This document shows, one piece after another, positions 46,995 through 58,000 of a DNA stretch of 64,000 nucleotides. Made by a program: the position numbers and the translations under genes. The stretch spans positions 1 through 64,000 of the forward strand of contig DASVPY010000104.1 in assembly GCA_036389395.1 (NCBI GenBank). Reading direction: 5' to 3'. Origin of the DNA: QHXQ01 sp036389395. Its GTDB lineage: Bacteria; Acidobacteriota; Blastocatellia; Pyrinomonadales; Pyrinomonadaceae. How positions within the stretch are numbered: the stretch's first letter is position 1; every line of letters begins with the position of its first letter. The notes beneath the pieces are model-generated. The model worked only from the letters and a program-made list of their open reading frames with translations, made no database searches and was not told where the DNA came from.

Positions 46995-49526
46995 ATGCGA
47001 GGACAGCCGAACGCAGCCCCCCGCCTATCGCTGCGCCGCGGGCCGATGCGCCGCGCGCCGCGCAGCCGCTTGCTGCCCCTCTGCCTCGCCCCGCTCGTCA
47101 TCGCCGTCAGCTTTTGGCCGGAAAGATCGCGCGCTGAACACGGCCCGCCGCCCGCCGCCCGCGCGCAGGCCGGCCGGCGCTCGCCGGACGGTCTGTGGCA
47201 AGACATCACCGAGCGTGAACACTCACGCAGCGCGGGCGCGGACAAGCTTCCGCCCAAGAGCTATCGCCGTCTGCGGCTCGACAAAGACGCGCGCGCACGC
47301 CTGCTGCGTCGTGCGCCGTTTGAGTTCACCGCAGCGGCGCGCGCGACCCGACTCGTCATCACGCTGCCCATGCCCGACGGCACGTTCGCCGGCTTCCGCG
47401 TCGAAGAATCGCCGGTCATGGAGCCGCCGCTCGCCGCGCAGTTTCCCGCGATCAAAACTTACCGCGCGCGCGGCGTAGACGAACCCGCCGCCACGGCGCG
47501 CTTCGACGCGACGCCCGCCGGTCTCCACGCCGTCGTGCTCTCGCCCCGCGGCACAGTCTTCGTCGAACCCGACCCCGCGGGCGACGCGGACGCTTACGTC
47601 AGCTACTACCAACGCGACGCGGCCGAAGGCGCAGGCTCTTTTCAATGTCTGACGCCCGCCAACGACCCGGCCGACGCACAAGCGCAACCCTCTAGCCCGC
47701 GCGGCCCACGCGCGCCCGCGTTCGTCTCCGGCGCGACGCTGCGGACTTATCGGCTCGCGCTGGCCGCCACCGCCGAGTTCACGCAGACCTACGGCGGCGG
47801 CACGGTCGGCGGCGCGCTCGCGGCCCTCACGACGACGATCAATTTCGTCAACGCCGTCTACGAACGCGACCTCGCGCTCCGGCTCATCCTGATCGCCGAC
47901 GAGACCCGCATCATCTTCACCGACCCGGCGGCTGACGCCTACACGAGCGACCTTGTTGACACGATGTACAACCAGAACCAGACCGTGCTCGACCGCGTGA
48001 TCGGCGCGGGCAACTACGACATCGGGCACGTCTTCGACGGGCACAACACCTTCGGCCCCGGTCGCTACTACTTTCAGGGCCGGGGCGAAGTGGCGAGCGT
48101 CTGCGTCGGCGGGCTGAAAGCGAAAGGCGTGTCCATCTTCCGCGCGCTCGAACCGTCAACCACGAGCGCCGTCTACGTGGTCGCACATGAACTGGGCCAC
48201 CAACTCGGCGCGTCGCACACGTTCAACGGCACGACGCTCGACTGCGGCAACAGCCGCGTGGCCGCGTCCGCTTACGAGCCGGGCAGCGGCTCGACCGTCA
48301 TGGGCTACCGCGGTACGGCCGCCACCGCCGCGCCCTACTTCCCCATCTGCGGCGCGGAAGACCTCCACTCGACCGACCTCTACTTTCACACGGCCAGCAT
48401 CGAGCAGATCGTCGGCAACACGACCTATGGCGGCGGCGGTTCCTGCCCCACGCTGACCGAGACGGGCAACAGCCCGCCGACGGTCAACGCCGGGCCGAGT
48501 TATAACATCCCGCAGGGCACGCCCTTCACGCTCACGGCCGCGGGCAGCGACCCCGACGCAGACGCGCTCACCTACACTTGGGAGCAGTACGATCTGGGCG
48601 CTGCGGGGCCGCCGAACACGGACAACGGCAACCGCCCCATCTTCCGTTCCTTCGCGCCGACCCTCAACCCGGCGCGCACCTTCCCGCAGTTGGCCGACGT
48701 ACTCGCCGGCACTGCGACCTTCGGCGAAGCGCGCGCCATCACGACGCGCACGCTGAACTTCCGCGTGACCGCGCGCGACAACCACGCGGGCGGCGGCGGC
48801 GTGGCGAGCGCCGCGACGCAGGTGCGCGTCTACGCCGGCACGGGGCCGTTCGCCGTCACGCAGCCGGGCGCGGGCACGACCTGGGCCGCAGGCTCCACAC
48901 AGACCGTCGCCTGGGACGTGGCCGGCACGTCGGGCGCGCCCGTCAGTTGCGCCCGCGTCCGCGTCTCGCTCTCGACCGACGGCGGCCAGACTTTCCCCTT
49001 CGTCCTCGCGGCGAGCGCGCCCAACGTCGGCGCGGCCACGATCAACGTCCCTTACACGCCGACCGCCGCCGCCCGCGTCCGAGTCGAGGCCGTCGGCAAC
49101 GTCTTCTTCAACGTCTCACTCCCGAACTTCACGATCACCCCGCCCGCCGACACGGCCCCGCCGCTCCTCCTCACCGAAGAGAACACCAGCCGCGCCGTCG
49201 CGCTCGACTCCGTGACGCTCATGCGCGATCCCTTCCCGCTCCACACGCCGCACAACTTCAGCGCGGACGGCCGCACGCGCCTCACGCTCTTCGCCGTCAA
49301 CCTGACGTTGCGGGCGGGCGAAGACCTGTCGGTCGTGACCGCGCAGGCCGAGGACGCCGCGCACAGAATCTACCCGCTGCAAGTCGAGTACGTCGGGCCG
49401 GTGCCGGCCTTCCCCTGGCTGACGCAGGTGATCGTCCGCCTGCCGGACGTGCCCGCGGGCGACGTGTGGGTCAGCGTCACCTTGCGCGGCGCGGCCAGCA
49501 ACCGGGCGCTCGTCGGCATTAAGTGA
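46995..49526 (+). CDS. Secreted reprolysin-like (M12B-type) zinc metalloprotease
   Basis: An 843-residue exported protease. A basic N-terminus with a hydrophobic segment (about 25-40) serves as signal. A prodomain-like region precedes the catalytic domain, which has the zinc motif HELGHQLGASH (from His398) and a Met-turn region around TVMGYRGTA. The C-terminal 350 residues hold beta-sandwich domains: a PKD/cadherin-like one starting PPTVNAGPSYNIPQGTPFTL, then a second Ig-like region, typical of secreted Acidobacterial and Bacteroidetes proteases. ATG 46995 has GGAGA upstream; an internal ATG at 47046 would also retain the signal. No link to the sugar genes is apparent. Confidence 0.9.
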   Translation: MRGQPNAAPRLSLRRGPMRRAPRSRLLPLCLAPLVIAVSFWPERSRAEHGPPPAARAQAGRRSPDGLWQDITEREHSRSAGADKLPPKSYRRLRLDKDARARLLRRAPFEFTAAARATRLVITLPMPDGTFAGFRVEESPVMEPPLAAQFPAIKTYRARGVDEPAATARFDATPAGLHAVVLSPRGTVFVEPDPAGDADAYVSYYQRDAAEGAGSFQCLTPANDPADAQAQPSSPRGPRAPAFVSGATLRTYRLALAATAEFTQTYGGGTVGGALAALTTTINFVNAVYERDLALRLILIADETRIIFTDPAADAYTSDLVDTMYNQNQTVLDRVIGAGNYDIGHVFDGHNTFGPGRYYFQGRGEVASVCVGGLKAKGVSIFRALEPSTTSAVYVVAHELGHQLGASHTFNGTTLDCGNSRVAASAYEPGSGSTVMGYRGTAATAAPYFPICGAEDLHSTDLYFHTASIEQIVGNTTYGGGGSCPTLTETGNSPPTVNAGPSYNIPQGTPFTLTAAGSDPDADALTYTWEQYDLGAAGPPNTDNGNRPIFRSFAPTLNPARTFPQLADVLAGTATFGEARAITTRTLNFRVTARDNHAGGGGVASAATQVRVYAGTGPFAVTQPGAGTTWAAGSTQTVAWDVAGTSGAPVSCARVRVSLSTDGGQTFPFVLAASAPNVGAATINVPYTPTAAARVRVEAVGNVFFNVSLPNFTITPPADTAPPLLLTEENTSRAVALDSVTLMRDPFPLHTPHNFSADGRTRLTLFAVNLTLRAGEDLSVVTAQAEDAAHRIYPLQVEYVGPVPAFPWLTQVIVRLPDVPAGDVWVSVTLRGAASNRALVGIK

Positions 49527-49588
49527 ACGGCTGGCGCGACAAGGAACAGGGGCGCGGCATCGTCGTCATTAGGGCGGGCGGTTTCCAG

Positions 49589-49860
49589 TTACTTGAAGTC
49601 GGTGATGAGGGTGGCGTCGGTGTTCTCTGTGCCGCGCTCGAAGACGAGGCGGCGGCCGTCGCGCGACCAGGCGAGGCGGAAGATGCGGTCGGCGTTGAAG
49701 TCGGTCAGCCGCGCGGGCGGGCCGCCCGCGACCGCCTGCTGCCAGATGTTCGAGACGCCGCCGCCGTCGTCCACGTAGCGCACGGCGCGCCCGTCCGGCG
49801 TCCAGTGCAGCCCCGCGCGGAGCGCGACCGTGGGCGGCACGGCGAAGAGTTTGACGGGCG
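49589..49860 (-). pseudogene. C-terminal remnant of a WD40/TolB-like protein, probably a Ser/Thr kinase tail
   Basis: About 90 codons ending at the stop 49589 encode a propeller-blade tail (LHWTPDGRAVRYVDDGGGVS, LTDFNADRIFRLAWSRDGRR, RGTENTDATLITDFK). I recognise it as the C-terminus of Acidobacterial proteins that couple a PknB-type kinase to a WD40-like propeller. Nothing upstream (to the right) continues the protein: the reading frame there is antisense to the M23 fragment. The N-terminal several hundred residues are missing. Confidence 0.75.
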
Positions 49861-50434
49861 CGCCGTCATCGCGCAACGCTTCGCCACCGACTGGGGCAAG
49901 TTCGGCGACAACTGGAACGCCCTGCGCACGGGCGACGGCTCGAAGAACACGGACTTCTACGCCTACGGCGAGCCGCTCGTCGCCGTGGCCGACGCCGAGG
50001 TCGCGGCCGTGCGCGACGACATCCCGGAAAACGATCCGAGCGCGAACACGCCGGCCGTGCCCGTCTCGCTCGATACGGCGGCGGGCAATCACGTCGTACT
50101 CGATCTGGGGCGCGGGCGTTACGCGCTCTACGCGCACATGCAGCCCGGCAAGATGCGCGTCAAGGTCGGCGACCGCGTGAAGCGCGGGCAGGTGTTGGGT
50201 CTCTTGGGCAACTCGGGCAACGCCGTCGGGCCGCACCTACACTTCCACATCGCCGACTCGCCCGTCGCGCTCGACGGCGAGGGCTTGCCCTTCGTGATTG
50301 ATTCGTTCGAGGTGCTCGGCGTGGAGTTGCCGCAGGCGTTCAAGGAAGGCGTCTGGCGGCCCGACCCGAACTTCAGGGTCGAGCGCCGCCACCTGGAGAT
50401 GCCCACGGACAGCGCCGTCGTCCGCTTCCCCTGA
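49860..50434 (+). pseudogene. N-terminally truncated M23-family peptidase
   Basis: About 190 codons encode the C-terminal half of a LytM/M23 peptidoglycan peptidase: QRFATDWGKFGDNWN, the core GNHVVLDLGRGRYALYAHMQ, VKVGDRVKRGQVLGLLGNSG and the metal motif HLHFHIAD. The frame is open to the left only because it is antisense to the WD40 remnant, and no signal peptide or ribosome-binding site precedes it. Full relatives are normally about 400 residues or longer. It starts where the opposite-strand remnant begins, so one deletion could explain both losses. Confidence 0.75.
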
Positions 50435-50487
50435 GCGCGCGGCGGCGAAGATTGATAAGTACGTAGGACGCGCTCGCTCGTCCTTAC

Positions 50488-53400
50488 TTAGCGCCAGTTG
50501 CCGATCAGGATGAACGGCGACCAGTAATAAGGGTGCGCGTAAGGTCTCTTCGGGTCGTAGGCGAAGCTCGGCCCCGCGCCGCCTAAGCCCCTGAGCTTGG
50601 CCACCGCCAGTGACGGCCGGAGCGTGCCCGCGATCATCTCCTGCTGCGCCAACTGTAAGGCGGCGGCTTTCGTCAACCCCGGCCGCTCCTTGCGCAGCCG
50701 GTAAAACTCGCTCATCAAAAGCTGCGTGCTTTCGTCCGCCACGCTCCACAAGGTCGCCAGGATCGCCTTCGCCCCCTTCTGCTGCGCCACGTAGCCGAAG
50801 CCCTCAACCTCCTTGCCGCTGCTGTCCTTCTCCGCCACCGCCGTCGCACACGCCGACAGCGCCAGCAACTCCACGCCCCTGAGGTCTACGCGCGGGTTGT
50901 TGCGCATCTCGTCCACGGTCAGGACGCTGCCGTCGCCTAAGAGCAGGAACGAGCGCGTCGAGTCGCCGCGGTTCAATTGGAAATGCGAGGCGATGTGGAT
51001 GACTTTGTAGCCGCGCGCCAGTTGGGTCTCTAAGGCGGGTTCGTTAAAGGCCGCATCCAGGAAACTCTGCCCCGGCAGGACGCCGCCGGGCGATTGAGCG
51101 CTGCGGACAATCGAGCGCAACTCTCTTCTCACGGCCGGCAGCGGCGGGAATGATACTTCTTGCGTTTCGCCATTCAACTCTTTAACGGTGGCCGTCTTAG
51201 CCTCCGAGACGCCCAAGCCCAACGCCCGCCAGTTCGGGCTGACGGGCTGCCCCAGCCGCGGCAGACTCGCCAGCGTGATCGTCACGTTCTGATACTTCTG
51301 ACCGAAGTACTGTTTGCCGTCCCACAGCGCCGCCAGCGGCAGCAGGCGCAGGTTGCCGTCGAGCGACCAGAGCAGCGTTTTCGCCTGCGCGCCGGCTAGC
51401 TGTTTCTCCACCGGCCCGATGAGGATGTCGTAGAGTTCTTTGCCCAACGGCCGCGGATCGACACTCGGGTTAATTACGGCCTGACGAAAGTCCTCGATCT
51501 TTTTATTCAGGCGAACAGCCGTGATCTCGTAACTGCCGGCAACTTGCGCGTCGGGCGTGGCGAGAATGACGCGGTAGCGGTCGTCGCCGACGAGCGTGTA
51601 GAGGTAGACCACGCCCGCGCCGAACTCTTTCAAATCCGATTGCAGCGCGAGTTTTTCGTGCAAATCCTCGGCCCTGTTGCCGGGTCGGGCGAACTCTTCC
51701 GCCAACTGGCGCAGGAAGACCTGGAAGCTGCGGTTCGCATCTTCGATTTGAGCGGCGAGGTCGTCGTAACGCCGCTCCTGTTCCGCGCTCAGCTTGACGC
51801 CGCCGCGCTTAAGCTCCTGCAACTTGCCGAACTCCGCGCCGAGCGCCGCCACGTTGTCGGCGATCTCGTTGTAGCGCCGCAGCGCATCTCTTTCTTCCGG
51901 GCGCAGATCAACGCGCAGTTGAAGTTTGCCGACCTCATTCTTATCCCGGCGCAAATAATCGGCAACCTCCTCCTCCTTAAGCATCGCCAACACCTGCTCG
52001 GCTTCGAGCAGCCGCCCTTCGGAGATAAGCCAATCGGCCAATCGGCTATAAGGCTTTTCGTTTTTCTTCAAGTAGCTGTCCTGTAAATTGCGATCAAAGC
52101 CTTGCAACTGCCCGCGCGCTCTTTGAATCGCGTTAACGGCGAGTTTGCCGAAAACAATCGCCAGTCTTCTATTACCAAGCGCATCATATGTTCTTGCTAT
52201 ATGAGTAAGCACAGTGTCATAGAGGCGGTAAACCGTTTTGCTCTCGCCCGCGCCGAGGGCATACCAGATGGCGAGTGATTCGTTGAAATAAGGCAGGGCT
52301 TCTTGCGGCCTGCCTGCTTCCAAATAAGTGTATCCGACATCTCTCAGGGATAAGGCAAGGTCGCTTCTTGTCGAGCGTTGGCGTTCAAAGGCCAGCGAGC
52401 TTTTGGCATACTCGATTGCTTTCTCCCATTGCTTCTGCTTTACATACAGGTCAGCGACCTGCGTTGCAATGATACTTTCTACTTCTGCTTCTTTAATCTC
52501 CCGCGCCACGGCTAAGGCTTTCTCATAATATTCCAGTGCCTTTTCATATTCTTCGAGCAGCTTATAATCATTGCCTATCCGCAACAGCCTGAGACTGTCG
52601 AAAGTTTTCTCATAAAATTGCCCGATAGAACCCGATCTATTCAGCGGAGCTGACGCTGAGGGTAAGAGGGCGAGATTATTTTGGGATTGCAGCCTGTTGA
52701 TCATTGATTGCAAATATGCCGGAGAAAGTAGGAAGGCTAACTCTTGGTTAGCATATTCTCGGAAACTCTTCTCGTCTCCCAAATCGAAGTAGAGGACTTT
52801 GATATAACTAAGAATATCTGCTTGAAGCGCTTTATCACCCATTGCGTCGGCGAGCTTCAGCGCCTGGTTTAGAGCAGCCAATGACTGCTCGTTGTTGAAA
52901 TTTGAGAAATGTATCGTTGCGATCTGCAATAACAATTGCGCTTCGTATGATTTCCCCTCCCGCATCGTTCGGGTGATTGCCAGCGCCTCTTCAAAGAATT
53001 TTAGGGCTTCCGGCAGGTGGTCTAACTTCTTATGACTATTCCCTATGTCTCTTAACGTTAACAGCTCCCTAAGTCTCGCGAAATCACGGTCCTTCTCATT
53101 CTCTTTCTGGATGACGCGAAAAAGTATCAGGGCTTGGTTGAGGTACTCTAAAGCCTCTTTGGGCTTGTTCAATCCTGTGCTTAAAGTTGAGCCGACTGCC
53201 GAGACGTTTGATGCCTCTTGGAGATTTATAATCGGTTCCACCTCGACGAAGCCTTTACTAGAACTCACTTCTGCACTGGAACGCATTTCTTTAATCACTG
53301 CCAGCGCCAGCTTGTAATATTTAACGCCTTCTTCCCCATTTCCTGTTTTTGTGAAGATAATACCTATCGTAGTCAACGCATTAAGCTCACCGAATTTTGT

Positions 53401-54210
53401 AATCAATTTAAAATCGGTTTTCTGCGCCGACGTTCCTCTGGCCAGAACGTCGATGAATGGTTTTTCATCTAACTGTCTATAAAATCGGCGAAATAGTTCC
53501 AGTGCTTTGAAAGATTTATCGCGGGCTGCTGTGAGCGATTCCGACTTACCTTCACCCAAGAGTTTCTGGGCCTCTGCAAGTAAATCCTGCGGCAACTGAT
53601 TCGAGAGTAAAAACAGATTCAGTGCTGTCAGCTCAGTGAGATACTTGTCCTGAACTTCTTCCCAGCCTTTAACTGCCTCTGCGAGTTTGTTGAGCGCAAC
53701 CTCTTCCTGGCCCTCAGTGTTGCGCGCTGTCAAGCCTTCCACAAAGATATGCTCAACTTCCACCCGCCGTTTGTCTTGTGCCGTCGCGAGACGTGAGGCT
53801 GCACGCCGGATTGAATAATTACCCGCTCCCGCTTTGCCATCAAGGGCGCTCACTTCCAGGATGAAACTGTCTGGTCGGATGGCGATGAATGAGAGCGTTT
53901 CCGGCCCTTCCTTGCTGTTCGGACTGTCCATCGTCGCCAAAGCGTTGCCGCGTGCGTCCAGCAGCTTGAGCAACACGTCAACGCCTTTCTGCTCGACGCG
54001 GACTTGGAAAAACTCTTCTGCCTTCAAATCGAATTTGTAGCGGTGCGTTTCCGCGCCGGTCAGCTCGCGTTCGAGCGTTTGCCCCGGCGGCAGTTCGCGG
54101 ATTTCGTTTGCCGGCTGTGTCTGGCCGAATGCGGGCGACGTTATTGACCAAAGGGTCAGTGACAACACGGTGAGGACGAGGCGTTTGACGAAAAGGGTGG
54201 TGGGTGGCAT
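50488..54210 (-). CDS. TPR-repeat protein with C-terminal CHAT protease domain
   Basis: A 1,240-residue protein. A signal peptide (about 1-30) and a pre-peptidase-like beta domain (about 35-135, ETHRYKFDLKAEEFFQVRVE) precede a long TPR region (about 190-740) and coiled-coil-like segments. The C-terminal CHAT caspase-like domain (about 900-1,240) has the predicted catalytic His1076 (IHIASH) and Cys1121 (LSACATA). CHAT-TPR proteins act as proteases in several defence or death systems, but exported ones with this layout are widespread and of unknown role. The central TPR part (about 52080-53800) is clearly AT-richer than the flanks. It stands alone, with AGGAG before ATG 54210. Confidence 0.92.
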   Translation of the reverse strand: MPPTTLFVKRLVLTVLSLTLWSITSPAFGQTQPANEIRELPPGQTLERELTGAETHRYKFDLKAEEFFQVRVEQKGVDVLLKLLDARGNALATMDSPNSKEGPETLSFIAIRPDSFILEVSALDGKAGAGNYSIRRAASRLATAQDKRRVEVEHIFVEGLTARNTEGQEEVALNKLAEAVKGWEEVQDKYLTELTALNLFLLSNQLPQDLLAEAQKLLGEGKSESLTAARDKSFKALELFRRFYRQLDEKPFIDVLARGTSAQKTDFKLITKFGELNALTTIGIIFTKTGNGEEGVKYYKLALAVIKEMRSSAEVSSSKGFVEVEPIINLQEASNVSAVGSTLSTGLNKPKEALEYLNQALILFRVIQKENEKDRDFARLRELLTLRDIGNSHKKLDHLPEALKFFEEALAITRTMREGKSYEAQLLLQIATIHFSNFNNEQSLAALNQALKLADAMGDKALQADILSYIKVLYFDLGDEKSFREYANQELAFLLSPAYLQSMINRLQSQNNLALLPSASAPLNRSGSIGQFYEKTFDSLRLLRIGNDYKLLEEYEKALEYYEKALAVAREIKEAEVESIIATQVADLYVKQKQWEKAIEYAKSSLAFERQRSTRSDLALSLRDVGYTYLEAGRPQEALPYFNESLAIWYALGAGESKTVYRLYDTVLTHIARTYDALGNRRLAIVFGKLAVNAIQRARGQLQGFDRNLQDSYLKKNEKPYSRLADWLISEGRLLEAEQVLAMLKEEEVADYLRRDKNEVGKLQLRVDLRPEERDALRRYNEIADNVAALGAEFGKLQELKRGGVKLSAEQERRYDDLAAQIEDANRSFQVFLRQLAEEFARPGNRAEDLHEKLALQSDLKEFGAGVVYLYTLVGDDRYRVILATPDAQVAGSYEITAVRLNKKIEDFRQAVINPSVDPRPLGKELYDILIGPVEKQLAGAQAKTLLWSLDGNLRLLPLAALWDGKQYFGQKYQNVTITLASLPRLGQPVSPNWRALGLGVSEAKTATVKELNGETQEVSFPPLPAVRRELRSIVRSAQSPGGVLPGQSFLDAAFNEPALETQLARGYKVIHIASHFQLNRGDSTRSFLLLGDGSVLTVDEMRNNPRVDLRGVELLALSACATAVAEKDSSGKEVEGFGYVAQQKGAKAILATLWSVADESTQLLMSEFYRLRKERPGLTKAAALQLAQQEMIAGTLRPSLAVAKLRGLGGAGPSFAYDPKRPYAHPYYWSPFILIGNWR

Positions 54211-54403
54211 GGCTGTTCGCTCCTGCTAGGAAAATCAATCCGGCGGGCGGCGGGTTACATCCCGGCCGATGTTGCCCGCGTGTGCGTTGCCGGCTTCGGC
54301 TTCACGCGGCTACGCTACTTCCGCTAACGCGATATTCGCTTGATAGACCGCTGGTGGATTTCGCGCCGGCTCGTCAAGACTTGGCCGGCGCGCGGCCGCG
54401 GCG

Positions 54404-54730
54404 TCAGAGCGTCTCGATCTTGGCGGCGAGGATGAAGTCGCTTTCGCTGAGGCCGTCGATGGCGTGGGTGTAGATTTTCAGTTCGACGTAGCCCCAGCCG
54501 AAGGTGATGTCGGGGTGGTGGCCCTCGCGCTCCGCGAGCGCGGCGACGCGGTTGACGAACGCCTGCGCCGCGCGGAAGTTGGGGAACTCGTAACGGCGCA
54601 GCAGGTGGTGCTCGTCAACGACCAGCCATTCGGGCGGCACCTGCCGCGCGAACTCCGCCACCGCCGCGCCGCGCAGCCGCGGCACGCCGCCGTGGCACGG
54701 CACGCAACTCCGGTTCGCCAGCTCACTCAT
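54404..54730 (-). CDS. phhB: Pterin-4-alpha-carbinolamine dehydratase
   Basis: Small cytoplasmic enzyme (108 residues) that dehydrates 4a-hydroxytetrahydropterin formed by aromatic amino-acid hydroxylases. Family residues are in REGHHPDITFGWGYVELKIY (the conserved HHP) and THAIDGLSESDFILAAKIE at the C-terminus. Length is standard. It lies alone between the CHAT gene and a 364-base intergenic region; no hydroxylase is nearby. Confidence 0.93.
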   Translation of the reverse strand: MSELANRSCVPCHGGVPRLRGAAVAEFARQVPPEWLVVDEHHLLRRYEFPNFRAAQAFVNRVAALAEREGHHPDITFGWGYVELKIYTHAIDGLSESDFILAAKIETL

Positions 54731-55094
54731 CGCTCGTTTCTATCCGCTCCCGTTCAGCCTCAGCCAATCAACGTCCCGCGTTCGCAGTTAACTCTTCGCG
54801 CGCGCCCCCCGTGCGTTGCGCCGACGATTCTACACGGGCGCGCCCACTGCGAAAACCTTGACGGCGCGCGGCGGCCGGCCGATAATCCGGCGAAAGGCCG
54901 TAAAGCCCCCCGACAACCGTTTCCCCCGTTTCGATCAACCAGACGTTCGTCGCCTGATTAAACGTCAGGCCAGACACGCCCCTCGCTAGTGTCCGACCTG
55001 CGCCTTAGCTGTACACTTCAGCGCGCCCGCGCCGGGCCCGCGCCGCGGGCGTGCTCAGACCTTGGCGTGTTCAGAGCTTCTTGAGAGGACGGCT
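54731..55094. other. Intergenic region between phhB and the kelch/WD40 gene
   Basis: The 364 bases hold no supported gene. A 69-codon minus-strand frame (54768-54977) lacks family resemblance and codon support. A GAGAGGA ribosome-binding site for the next gene lies at 55083-55089. No clear promoter pair was seen. Confidence 0.5.
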
Positions 55095-58000
55095 ATGAAG
55101 AACGATGTCAGACGATCCGCGCGGAGGCTCCTCGTCGCAACCGTAACAGTCGTGACCCTGCTCTGTTGGGTCGTGCTGACAGTTCACTCTTCGAATCCGT
55201 CGCCCACGCCCGCGGCGGCAGCCGACGAGCGGGCGGCCGCTTCGTGCGCGAACGACACGTGGGCGGCCACGAGTCTCTCGAACGTCCCCGACGGGCGGAC
55301 TGAGCACACGGCCGTGTGGACGGGCGCGGAGATGATCGTCTGGGGCGGTCGGAACAGCCGCGGCTACCTCAACACCGGCGCGCGCTACAACCCCGCGACC
55401 GACAGTTGGACGGCGGTGAGCACACTCAACGCGCCCGACCCGCGCGCGGAGCACGAGGCCGTGTGGACGGGCGGCGAGATGATCGTCTGGGGCGGCCACA
55501 ACACGTCCGACCTGAACACGGGCGGGCGCTACAACCCGCAGACCGACACGTGGACGCCGCTCACCACCTTCAACGCCCCGACGGGCCGCCGCGAGTACAC
55601 GGCCGTCTGGTCGGGCACGGAGATGATCATCTGGGGCGGGCACGTCGGCTACGGCGGCGACGGCTTGAACACCGGCGGGCGCTACAACCCGCAGACCGAC
55701 ACGTGGACGCCGACCAGCACCACGGGCGCGCCCCCCGGCGAGGTTGACCACACGGCGGTCTGGACGGGCACAGAGATGATCGTCTGGGGCGGCGACACGC
55801 TGACCAACGTCGGCGGGCGCTACAACCCCTCGACCGACACGTGGCGGCCCACTGATCGGAACACCGCCCCTTACGCACGCTACCACCACACGGCGGTCTG
55901 GACGGGCACAGAGATGATCGTCTTCGGCGGCTTCGGTTATCACCAGTCGGGCGTCATGTATCTCAACACCGGCGCGCGCTACAACCCGCAGACCGATTCA
56001 TGGGTGGCGACGACGACGACGGGCGCGCCCGTGCTGCGCGGCTATCACACGGCCCTGTGGACGGGCAGCGAGATGGTCGTCTGGGGCGGCTGGCCTGTGA
56101 CGAACACCGGCGGGCGCTACAACCCCGCGACGAACACCTGGCGGTTGACCGAAGCGGCGAGCGCGCCCGAAGCCCGTTACGATCACGCCGCCGTCTGGAC
56201 GGGCGGCAAGATGATCGTCTGGGGCGGGACGGCCGACAGCAATTACTACAGCACCGGCGGGCAGTACTGCCCCGGCGCGGCCCCGACGCCGCCGACGCCC
56301 ACCCCGACGCCGACGCCGCTGCCCGCCTGCCAGAACGTCCGCCTCGCGCCCGCCAACCGTTCCTTCACGAACGAAGGCGGCAACGCTTTCGTCAACGTCA
56401 CGTCGGAAGGCAACTGCGTCTGGTCGGCGGCGGCGAACGCGCCCTGGCTCAACATCACCTCCGTCTCCGTCAGCCAACTCTACGGCGGCACGGTCTACTA
56501 CTCGGTCGCGCCGCACACCGGCACGACGCCGCGCGCCGGCACGCTCTCCGTCGGCGGTCAGACCTACACCGTCTACGAAGGCGCGGAGCCGCTGCAAGGC
56601 GCGCCCGACATACTGTGGACGGGCGCGGGTCACGCGGCGCGCACCAACGCCGTCGCCTTCTCGCCCGACGGGCGTCTGCTCGCTTCGGCCAGCGACGATC
56701 AGACGATCAAGGTCTGGCGCGTCGCCGACGGCGCGCTGCTGCGCACGCTCACGGGCTTCGCGGATCGCGTGACCGCGCTCGCCTTCGCGCACAACGGCCA
56801 GACGCTCGCCGCCGGCAGCGTGGATCGCAACCTGAAGGCCTGGCAGGTCGCCGACTGGGCGCTCGTGCGGACTGTGACCACGACCGATTTCATCATGGGC
56901 GTCGCCTTCTCGCCCGACGACACGCGCCTCGCCGCTTCGGGCGGCTATTCGGGCAACTGGATTCACGTCCTGCGCACGTCCGACTGGCGCGAGACCGCGC
57001 TGCTCGGCTACGGGCAGCAGCCCAACGGCGGCATCGCCTACTCGCCCGACGGACAGTTCCTCGCCTGGGCGCAGTTCTACCCCGGCGTGCGTTTGCAGAA
57101 CTTGACTGACTCTTCCTACCGCGACCTGCAAGACCACAGCCTCTACGGCACGAACGCCGTCGCCTTCTCGGCCGACGGCCAGCGGCTCGCCAGCGCGAGC
57201 GACGATCAGGCGGTCAGCCTGTGGCGCGTCACAGACGGCGCGCAACTCCTGAGCCTCAACGGGCCGTCGGGCGCGGTCAAGTCGGTCGCCTACGCGCCCG
57301 ACGGGCAGACGCTTCTGGCCGGCGGGCAGGACAGCGGCCGCGGCACGCTCCTGTTCTGGCGCGTCGCGGACGGCGCGCTGCTGCGCGCTTACACGGGGCA
57401 GACGGCCAACACCGTGCCCGCCGTGCAGTTCGCGCCCGGCGGCAACCTCTACGCTTACGGTCGCGGCGACGGCGCGGTCGTCGTCGCGCGCCACCCGTTC
57501 TCGCCGTGCGCCGGGGCGAGCGTCACGCCGACCACACAGACGTTTGAGGCCGCGGGCGGCGACGCGCAGATCAACGTGAGCGCCGGCACGGGCTGCAACT
57601 GGACGGTGACTGCGAGCGCCGACTGGATCACGTTAGGTACGAGCACTGTCGGCACGGGGCTGCTCTCTTACACGGTCGCGCCGAACACGGAGGCCGCGCC
57701 GCGCAGCGCCACGCTGCTCGTCGCCGGTCAAGCCATTAACGTCACGCAAAACGGGCTGACGACTTACCACGTCAGCGGGCGCATCACGGACGCGCAGGGC
57801 AACCCGCTCGGCGGCGCGACCTTGAGCATGACCGGCACGCGCGCCGCCAACATCACGACGGCCGAAGACGGCTCATACACGTCCGCCGCCCTGCCCGCCG
57901 ACGGCACTTACACGCTGACGCCCGCCTACCCCGGCTTCGCCTTCACGCCGCCGAGCCGCACCGTCGGCAACATGAGCGGCGACGTGACGGCCGACTTCAC

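Noticed and set aside
49523..49859. Left half of the plus-strand frame leading into the M23 fragment as its N-terminus
   Set aside because: This stretch is antisense to the WD40 remnant and encodes no signal peptide or M23 N-terminal sequence.
54768..54977. A 69-codon minus-strand frame as a small gene
   Set aside because: No ribosome-binding site, no recognisable family and ordinary shadow composition.
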